The notes beneath the pieces were generated by a model. That model was not told the DNA's origin. It saw only the letters and a list, made by a program, of their open reading frames with translations, and did not search any database. This document shows, one piece after another, positions 58,069 to 64,000 of a DNA stretch of 64,000 bases. This DNA is from Hyphomicrobium sp. Its GTDB lineage: Bacteria > Pseudomonadota > Alphaproteobacteria > Rhizobiales > Hyphomicrobiaceae. Numbering within the stretch: position 1 is the first letter of the stretch; the number at the start of each line of letters is the position of its first letter. Both the position numbers and the translations under genes were made by a program. The DNA lies in assembly GCA_030148725.1 (NCBI GenBank), contig JASBSU010000037.1, positions 92,417-156,416 of the forward strand, given 5' to 3'.

Positions 58069-59970
58069 ATGCTCGACGCACTTCGCCGCGGCTCCACTGG
58101 ACTGGTAGCCAAGTTGCTCTTCGCATTGCTTGTGCTGAGCTTCGCAGTATGGGGAGTGGCCGACGTTTTCACCGGGTGGGGGCGTGGCGCACTCGCCAAA
58201 GTCGGCAGCCAGGAGATCCGGGCGGAGGACTACCAGCGCGCGTTCCAGAACGAGATCAATGTGATCTCGCAGCAGGCCGGGCGGCGAATCACCACCGAGC
58301 AGGCGCAGGCGGCAGGACTCGACAATCGCGTACTGGCGCGGCTCGTCGCATGGTCGGCCGTGGAGCAGCATGCTGCCAAGCTCGGCCTCGAACTCTCCGA
58401 CGCGGCCCTCATCGAAGGGCTGAAGGGAGACGACGCCTTCAAGGGCCCGGACGGAAAATTCAACCGCCTGGCGTTCGAGAACGTCATCGAGCGTCTCGGC
58501 CTCAGCGAACGCGGCTTCCTGCAGCTGCGCCGCAGGGATGAACTGCGCGAGCAGCTGACCTCGGCCCTCGTCGACGGCGTCGCGGTGCCTGAGGCTTCGC
58601 TCGAGCTGATGAACTCATGGCGCAATGAAACGCGCGTGGCGGAGCACTTCACCATCGATGCCGATAAGGCCGTGACCGTGCCCGAGCCGGACGAGGCCAA
58701 GCTGAAGGCTGCCTACGAATCGAACCTTCAGAACTTCATGGCGCCGGAGTTCCGCAAGATCGAGACGCTGCTGCTGTCGGTGGATCAGATCAAGAAGACG
58801 ATCGAAGTGTCTGACGCGGACGTGCAGGCGTCCTACGAAGACACGAAGAAATCCTACAACACGCCGGAGCGCCGGCGCCTGCAGCAGATCGCGTTCAAGG
58901 ACAAGGCGGCCGCCGAGGCTGCCAAGAAGGCGATCGAGGGCGGCAAGGCGTTCGGTGAGGTCGCCAAGGAAGCTGGCGCGAAAGATTCCGACATCGATCT
59001 CGGCCTCGTCAGCAAGGACCGCCTGATCGACCCGAAGATCGCCGATGCAGCGTTCTCGCTGCAGAAGGACACGATCTCCGATCCCATCGAGGGCCGCTTT
59101 GCCACCGTGCTGGTGCGCGTCACCGACATCCAGCCGGCCGTCGAGCGCACGTTCGCCGACGTCAAGACCGAGGTGAAAGACAGGCTCGCCACCAAGAAGG
59201 CAGAGGAGCAGCTCCAGGCGACGCTCGATCAGGTCGAGGATCAGCGCTCGGCCGGCAAGACGCTCAAGGAGATCGGCGAGGCGATGAAGCTCAGCTTCTT
59301 CCAGATCGCGGCCGTCGACCGCAACAACAAGGGGCCGGACGGTGCTCCCCAGTTGATGATCAACGATCCGAACGCGGTGCTGCAGGCGGCCTTCGCCAGC
59401 GGCGTCGGCGTCGAGAACGACGTGATCGAGCTTCCCGGCAATAGCTTCGCATGGGTCGACGTGCTCGAAGTCATCGGGGCGAAGCAGAAGCCGTTCGATC
59501 AGGTGAAAGAGGACGTGAAGAAGTTCTACGTCACCAAGGAACGGGCGCGCCTCGTGACCGAACTCGCCAACCAGCTGGTCGAGCGCGCCGACAAGGGCGA
59601 GGCGATGGCGGCACTGGCGACAGCCGCCGGCGGCGCGAAGGTCGAGACCACGCCGGCCTTCAACAGATCGACGACGCCGCAAGGCATGAGCCGCGACGCC
59701 GTCACCCGCGCTTTCACGCTGGCAAAGGGCACCGCAGCTTCTGCGCCCGACGCCACCGACAAGTCGCGCATCGTGTTCAAGGTGACCGAGATCACCCCGG
59801 CCCCGCCACTGTCGGACGCCCAGCGTACGACGCTGACGTCCGACCTGCGCAACCAGCTCGCGGACGAGGTGTTGAGCGAATACGTGCTGGCGCTGCAGCA
59901 GAGCCTCGGCACGCATATCTACGAGGAAGAGTTCAAGAAGCTCAGGGGTACGACCGGCGACGCGCAGTAG
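58069..59970 (+). CDS. PpiD/SurA-like peptidyl-prolyl isomerase, membrane-anchored
   Basis: 633 residues. One N-terminal membrane helix (LVAKLLFALLVLSFAVWGVADVF) anchors the protein with its bulk in the periplasm. SurA_N-type helical domain about residues 40-240 (LAKVGSQEIRAEDYQRAFQNE...LRRRDELREQLTSALV), then a parvulin-like domain (RRLQQIAFKDKAAAEAAKKAIEGGKAFGEVAKEAGAKDSDIDLGLVSKDRLID...). Assists folding of exported proteins at the Sec translocon. The ATG at 58069 is the family-consistent start. trpE follows 19 bp later. Confidence 0.9.
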   Translation: MLDALRRGSTGLVAKLLFALLVLSFAVWGVADVFTGWGRGALAKVGSQEIRAEDYQRAFQNEINVISQQAGRRITTEQAQAAGLDNRVLARLVAWSAVEQHAAKLGLELSDAALIEGLKGDDAFKGPDGKFNRLAFENVIERLGLSERGFLQLRRRDELREQLTSALVDGVAVPEASLELMNSWRNETRVAEHFTIDADKAVTVPEPDEAKLKAAYESNLQNFMAPEFRKIETLLLSVDQIKKTIEVSDADVQASYEDTKKSYNTPERRRLQQIAFKDKAAAEAAKKAIEGGKAFGEVAKEAGAKDSDIDLGLVSKDRLIDPKIADAAFSLQKDTISDPIEGRFATVLVRVTDIQPAVERTFADVKTEVKDRLATKKAEEQLQATLDQVEDQRSAGKTLKEIGEAMKLSFFQIAAVDRNNKGPDGAPQLMINDPNAVLQAAFASGVGVENDVIELPGNSFAWVDVLEVIGAKQKPFDQVKEDVKKFYVTKERARLVTELANQLVERADKGEAMAALATAAGGAKVETTPAFNRSTTPQGMSRDAVTRAFTLAKGTAASAPDATDKSRIVFKVTEITPAPPLSDAQRTTLTSDLRNQLADEVLSEYVLALQQSLGTHIYEEEFKKLRGTTGDAQ

Positions 59971-59989
59971 CGTCACCTGGGAGGCGAGT

Positions 59990-61540
59990 TTGAGCACGCT
60001 CGAACGGACGAAGAGAGCAAGGCCGGGTCAAATGGAAGCGATGCCGACGCTGGCCGCCTTCGTCGACAAGTACGAGAAGGGCGCACCGCAAGTCGTCTGG
60101 ACTCGGCTCGTCGCCGATCTGGAAACGCCGGTCTCCGCGTACCTCAAGCTCGCGGCCGACAAGCCGATGAGCTTTCTGCTGGAATCGGTGGAAGGCGGCG
60201 CGTCGCGCGGGCGCTACTCGGTCATCGGCTTCGAACCCGACCTTATCTGGCGTGCCGAGGGCGAGAAGGCGTTCGTCAACCGCACGCCGGTCACAAAGCC
60301 CGACGCGTTCAAGCCGGAGGCGAAATCGACGCTCGCGTCTCTGCGGGCACTGCTCGCAGAATCGAAGATCGATCTGCCGGCCGAGCTGCCGCCGATGGCG
60401 GCCGGCATCTTCGGCTACATGGGCTATGACACGGTGCGCCTGATGGAGCGCTTGCCGAGCCCACCGCCGGATGCGCTCGGCATTCCCGACGGCATTCTCG
60501 TAAGGCCGACCGTGATGGCGATCTTCGACATCATCAAGGACGAGATCACCATCGTCACGCCGGTGCGTCCGGATGCGAAGGTTGCCCCGGAGAAGGCCTA
60601 CAAGGCAGCTTGCAAGCGGCTGAAGAGCGCCGTTGCCGCCCTGGACGAGCCGCTTCCGCACACGCCATCTGCGACGCCGCGCAAGCTCGCTGCGCCGAAG
60701 CCGACATCGAACACGACGCCGTCCGGCTACAAAGCGATGGTGAACCGCGCGAAGGAGTACATCGTCGCCGGCGACATCTTCCAAGTGGTGCTGTCGCAGC
60801 GATTCTCCGCGCCGTTCACGCTGCCATCGTTTTCGCTCTATCGGGCGCTGCGCCGCACGAACCCCTCCCCTTTCCTCTTTCATCTCGACTTTGGAGGCTT
60901 CGCGCTCGTCGGCTCCAGCCCGGAGATTCTGGTGCGGGTGCGCAATGGCGAAGTGACGATACGCCCGATCGCCGGCACGGCTCCGCGCGGGAAAACCGAC
61001 GCCGAGGATCAGGCGCTCGCCGATGCGCTGCTGAAGGATCCGAAGGAGCGCTCAGAACATCTGATGCTGCTCGACCTCGGACGAAACGACGTCGGACGCG
61101 TCGCGGAGATCGGCTCGGTCGACGTGACCGGGCGCTTCTTCATCGAGCGCTACAGTCATGTCATGCATATCGTCTCGAACGTCGTCGGACGGCTCGACAA
61201 GAAGCATGATTCCGTCGATGCGATGATGGCGGGCTTTCCCGCAGGCACCGTTTCCGGCGCACCCAAAGTGCGCGCGATGGAAATCATCGACGAGTTGGAG
61301 AAGTCGAAGCGCGGTCCCTACGCCGGATGCGTTGGGTACTTTTCCGCCTCCGGCCAGATGGACACCTGCATCGTGCTGCGCACGGCGCTCATCAAGGATG
61401 GCATGATGCACGTGCAGGCCGGTGCCGGTCTCGTGCACGATTCGGTGCCAGAGAAAGAGCAGCAGGAGTGCATCAACAAGGCCCAGGCCCTGTTCCGCGC
61501 CGCCGAAGAAGCCGTCCGCTTCGCAACGCGCGCAAAGTAG
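59990..61540 (+). CDS. trpE: anthranilate synthase component I
   Basis: 516 residues. Makes anthranilate from chorismate for tryptophan synthesis. N-terminal LLESVEGGASRGRYSVIGFEP is the tryptophan-binding feedback region. The chorismate-binding domain shows FQVVLSQRFSAP, IRPIAGTAPRGKT, LLDLGRNDVGRVAEIGSV, AGFPAGTVSGAPKVRAMEIID and YAGCVGYFSASG. The start is a TTG with GGGAGG 5 bases upstream; ATG 60031 is the alternative. Placement right after ppiD is common in Rhizobiales; the usual trpG is not next to it. Confidence 0.97.
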   Translation: MSTLERTKRARPGQMEAMPTLAAFVDKYEKGAPQVVWTRLVADLETPVSAYLKLAADKPMSFLLESVEGGASRGRYSVIGFEPDLIWRAEGEKAFVNRTPVTKPDAFKPEAKSTLASLRALLAESKIDLPAELPPMAAGIFGYMGYDTVRLMERLPSPPPDALGIPDGILVRPTVMAIFDIIKDEITIVTPVRPDAKVAPEKAYKAACKRLKSAVAALDEPLPHTPSATPRKLAAPKPTSNTTPSGYKAMVNRAKEYIVAGDIFQVVLSQRFSAPFTLPSFSLYRALRRTNPSPFLFHLDFGGFALVGSSPEILVRVRNGEVTIRPIAGTAPRGKTDAEDQALADALLKDPKERSEHLMLLDLGRNDVGRVAEIGSVDVTGRFFIERYSHVMHIVSNVVGRLDKKHDSVDAMMAGFPAGTVSGAPKVRAMEIIDELEKSKRGPYAGCVGYFSASGQMDTCIVLRTALIKDGMMHVQAGAGLVHDSVPEKEQQECINKAQALFRAAEEAVRFATRAK

Positions 61541-61706
61541 CGCTTGCCCCCCGATTCCTCCACGATCGCCGTTTCCGCCGTCTTTGACATAAGGCCGATT
61601 CTGCCGACAGAACGACGCACGCCGCGCTCGTAAGCTTTCGCGCAAAAAAGACGTCAATCGTGGGCCGGGTGTTGCGTGCTCCCACACGGCACAGGACTAC
61701 GTACGC

Positions 61707-64000
61707 TTGCCAGCGAAATCATTCCGCTCGAACTCCGCAAGCGCGCTTTTTGCGTCTTCTGCTTTTGTCGCAGGCTTCTGCCTGACCGCTCCCGCTCGTG
61801 CGCAAACCGTACCGCCGGCATCGCCGTGCAATCAGATCAGCGGAAGCTCCGGCGAGATCGTGACCTGCTCGGGGGACGTCTCGTCTGGCATCGATTTGCA
61901 GAATGGCGGCGGTCCCTATCAGGTGCTCAACATCGAAGATCTGTCGGCGGACATTGCGCCTGCAACGGGTGTTACAGGCATTACCTTCACGAGCAACGGC
62001 TCAGTCGAACTAAACGTCACCCCTGGCGCCTTCGCTATCCGTGCCACGGACGCCGACGGCATTTTTGCCGCCAGCAACGCCGGGCCCGTCACCGTGTATT
62101 CGACGGCGGACATCTTTACATCAGGCGGCAGCGCTACCGGCGTCCAGGTCAGCGGCCAGAATGATTTGGTCAGTGTCGTTTCCTCCGGCACCATCACGAC
62201 GTCCGGAAACAATGCGTTCGGTATAGCGGCCGGCTCGATCGACGGCGATGCGTACGTCAATTCCAGTAGCAACATCTCGACCTCGGGTACGTTCGCCGCT
62301 GGAATCAACGTCGGCACGATCGGTCAGTCAGGAACTTCGTTCGGGGCCATCACGATCATCTCAACCGGTGACGTTACGACTTCGGGCACCTCGGCGATTG
62401 GCATAAACGCCGCGAGCGTGTTCGGGCCCATCGACATCACATCTCTGGGGAAAATCGTTACGTCGGGGTCGTCCAGCATTGGCATCAATGCAGAGACGCA
62501 GGGCGACGTTGGCGTGCAATCCAGCGGACAAATCGTCACCAACGGCGATGGCAGCGTCGGCATATCGATTGAGACTGACGGCGTTGCAATGCTGAACGCT
62601 GCCGGCAGCATCGAGACGTTCGGCGACGGCGCTTCGGGCATTGATGTTGACGGCGCAGCGGGAGCAGCGGTCATCGCGACCGGCAACATTCTTACGCACG
62701 GCGACGGCTCGGACGGTATCGCCGTCGTATCGACCGGCGATGTCGCAGTCGCGTCGTTGGGAAACATCACGACAACCGGTGACAGCTCCGACGGCATCAA
62801 CGTCGTGGGCGGGGGCATGGTCGCCGTCGTCAACGCCGGCAACATATCGGCTACCGGTCTGGGCTCGGCCGGCATTTACGCAGCCGGATACGCGGGCACC
62901 ATCGTCATGAACACAGGAACCGTCGTTGGCGGTGCGTGTTGCGCCGGCGTGATGATGGACTCAGCAAACCTCAACACGCTGCTGAACTGGGGGACGATCA
63001 CCGCGGGTCTCGCCGACTTTGCCGTCGACATGAGGGGCTCGAACAATTCGGTCGACAACTTCGGAACCATCACCGGAGACATCACCCTCAGTGACGGCGC
63101 CGATCCAGTGGGCTCTGTCATCAACCATGCCGGCGGCCTGTTGAATTCGGGCCAGCACATTATTGCAGCGCATGTCCTCAATGATGGCACGCTGTCGCCC
63201 GGCGGTCGCGGGGTCATTGAAGAAACCCTCATTGGCGACCCCAATGCGATGCCGACCGTGCTGGCGCAGTTTCTTCAGTCGGGTGGCGGCGTGACCGACA
63301 TCGACATCGACGGCACGCCGAGCGGCTATGATCGCGTCGGCGTCGTCGGGTCAGCAGATCTCGCCGGCAAGGTTGCGGTGAACGTCATCGGACTGCCGAT
63401 TACCCCGCAGAGCTACGAGATCATTTTCGCCGACCAAGGCGTGACGAACAACGGGCTCGGGCTCATCGCGAGCCCTGCACTGCACGCCAGGCTGAGCTAC
63501 CCCAGCATCTTCTCGGTGTACCTCGACATCGCCGTCGACTTCGACGTCGGCGGGCTCAACAACAACGAGCGGGCTCTCGCGGGTCACCTCAATCAGATAC
63601 TGGGCGCGGGTGGCGGCGGCGTTACCCCGGTGCTGCTTGGCTTGTTGAATGTCGACGACCTTGCCCAGTATCGCAGCGCGCTCGACCAGCTCTCGCCTGA
63701 AATCTACTCGGACGCGCAGATCGCGGCGCTGTACTCGAACCTCGCGTTCACCGGCAGCCTCATGAGCTGCAAGGTCAACGGCACCGATACCGCGTCGATC
63801 ATCCGCGAGGGGCAGTGCCTGTGGGCTGGCGCGAGCGCGCGCTTTCTCGATGCCGGCACCACATTCCAGCAGATCGGCTTTACGGAATCGGCCGGCCTCT
63901 TCACAGCCGGCGCGCAGGTGGCTCTCGACGATGTGTGGCGGCTCGGCGTGGCGGGCGGATATCAGTCGAGCACGGTCTCCAACGGAAGCGGCGCGACGAG
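61707..64000 (+). CDS. autotransporter with beta-helix passenger (partial, cut by window end)
   Basis: The frame (codons starting at positions divisible by 3) is open from 61593 to the window end. TTG at 61707 begins a good signal peptide, with ALFASSAFVAGFCLTAPARA and cleavage before QTVPP; no ATG precedes it. The passenger has many Gly/Ser/Thr-rich beta-helix repeats between about 62160 and 62880 (pattern G.I.T.G..S.GI). A linker follows, then the start of an autotransporter beta-barrel (LWAGASARFLDAGTTFQQIGFTESAGLFTAGAQVAL...LGVAGGYQSS). The sequence ends in GSGAT at the window edge; the barrel continues outside. Confidence 0.8.
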   Translation, partial: MPAKSFRSNSASALFASSAFVAGFCLTAPARAQTVPPASPCNQISGSSGEIVTCSGDVSSGIDLQNGGGPYQVLNIEDLSADIAPATGVTGITFTSNGSVELNVTPGAFAIRATDADGIFAASNAGPVTVYSTADIFTSGGSATGVQVSGQNDLVSVVSSGTITTSGNNAFGIAAGSIDGDAYVNSSSNISTSGTFAAGINVGTIGQSGTSFGAITIISTGDVTTSGTSAIGINAASVFGPIDITSLGKIVTSGSSSIGINAETQGDVGVQSSGQIVTNGDGSVGISIETDGVAMLNAAGSIETFGDGASGIDVDGAAGAAVIATGNILTHGDGSDGIAVVSTGDVAVASLGNITTTGDSSDGINVVGGGMVAVVNAGNISATGLGSAGIYAAGYAGTIVMNTGTVVGGACCAGVMMDSANLNTLLNWGTITAGLADFAVDMRGSNNSVDNFGTITGDITLSDGADPVGSVINHAGGLLNSGQHIIAAHVLNDGTLSPGGRGVIEETLIGDPNAMPTVLAQFLQSGGGVTDIDIDGTPSGYDRVGVVGSADLAGKVAVNVIGLPITPQSYEIIFADQGVTNNGLGLIASPALHARLSYPSIFSVYLDIAVDFDVGGLNNNERALAGHLNQILGAGGGGVTPVLLGLLNVDDLAQYRSALDQLSPEIYSDAQIAALYSNLAFTGSLMSCKVNGTDTASIIREGQCLWAGASARFLDAGTTFQQIGFTESAGLFTAGAQVALDDVWRLGVAGGYQSSTVSNGSGAT

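Noticed and set aside
61584..61589. TTGACA as a -35 box for the autotransporter
   Set aside because: No acceptable -10 at 16-18 nt; left uncalled.

Overview
The window reads as chromosomal DNA of an alphaproteobacterium of the order Hyphomicrobiales (Rhizobiales), most like the Hyphomicrobium/Filomicrobium/Rhodomicrobium side of the order. This placement is inferred from high GC, CckA, Porin_2-type porins with the Rhizobiales N-terminal motif, a ThioR-like ferredoxin-NADP reductase, a one-cysteine DksA, a large apolipoprotein-like coiled-coil protein, and the tpiA-secG-pyrG-kdsA order. No rRNA, tRNA, CRISPR array, IS element or prophage was found. Gene density is about 90 percent.

Layout: 1-5.2 kb (minus) holds the tip of a CPA2 antiporter, alaS, a PhnD-like binding protein and recA with a candidate LexA box. 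5.4-9.3 kb has a mini flagellar rod protein, a TonB-like protein, two outer-membrane beta-barrel proteins and an exported protein. 9.4-15.9 kb has cckA (minus), a FliO-like protein, a DUF3772/MscS channel and dksA. 16.2-21.6 kb (plus) has moxR, an LCM-type methyltransferase, a one-TM protein, a 28-residue membrane microprotein not usually called, and the YcjX/YcjF pair. 21.8-25.3 kb (minus) is the periplasmic glucan operon mdoG-mdoH. 25.8-34.6 kb (plus) has a small membrane protein, two tandem paralogous porins each followed by a terminator, a lipoprotein with a possible Cys-His-Asp triad, the CoxE-like VWA protein that would normally sit next to moxR, a lipoprotein, a membrane protein and a CelD-like acetyltransferase.

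34.6-36.6 kb (minus) holds ferredoxin plus ferredoxin-NADP reductase, and a lone Hpt protein. 36.9-40.7 kb (plus) holds a 929-residue two-TM coiled-coil protein with 22-residue tandem repeats (candidate growth-pole-ring protein) and a dipeptide epimerase. 40.7-50.1 kb (minus) holds an MFS transporter, ccdA-thiD, tkt-pgk (without gap) and an overlapping CPA2 antiporter/PfkB kinase pair. At 50.5 kb a small membrane protein lies behind a perfect CtrA site. 50.8-57.9 kb (minus) runs tpiA, an Ala/Pro-rich exported protein, secG, a CC0125-type lipoprotein, pyrG, a P-II protein, a GlsB-like protein and kdsA. 58.1-64 kb (plus) has a PpiD-like chaperone, trpE and an autotransporter cut by the window end.

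Themes: envelope building (glucans, porins, Kdo, murein recycling, SecG/PpiD, CcdA), cell cycle and polarity (CckA, Hpt, CtrA site, candidate polar-growth protein, scattered flagellar-type fragments) and central carbon metabolism (tkt, pgk, tpiA). The most interesting items are the repeat-containing coiled-coil protein, the microprotein, the CtrA-controlled small membrane protein, the triad lipoprotein and the split MoxR/VWA module. I see no clearly unprecedented multi-gene system.
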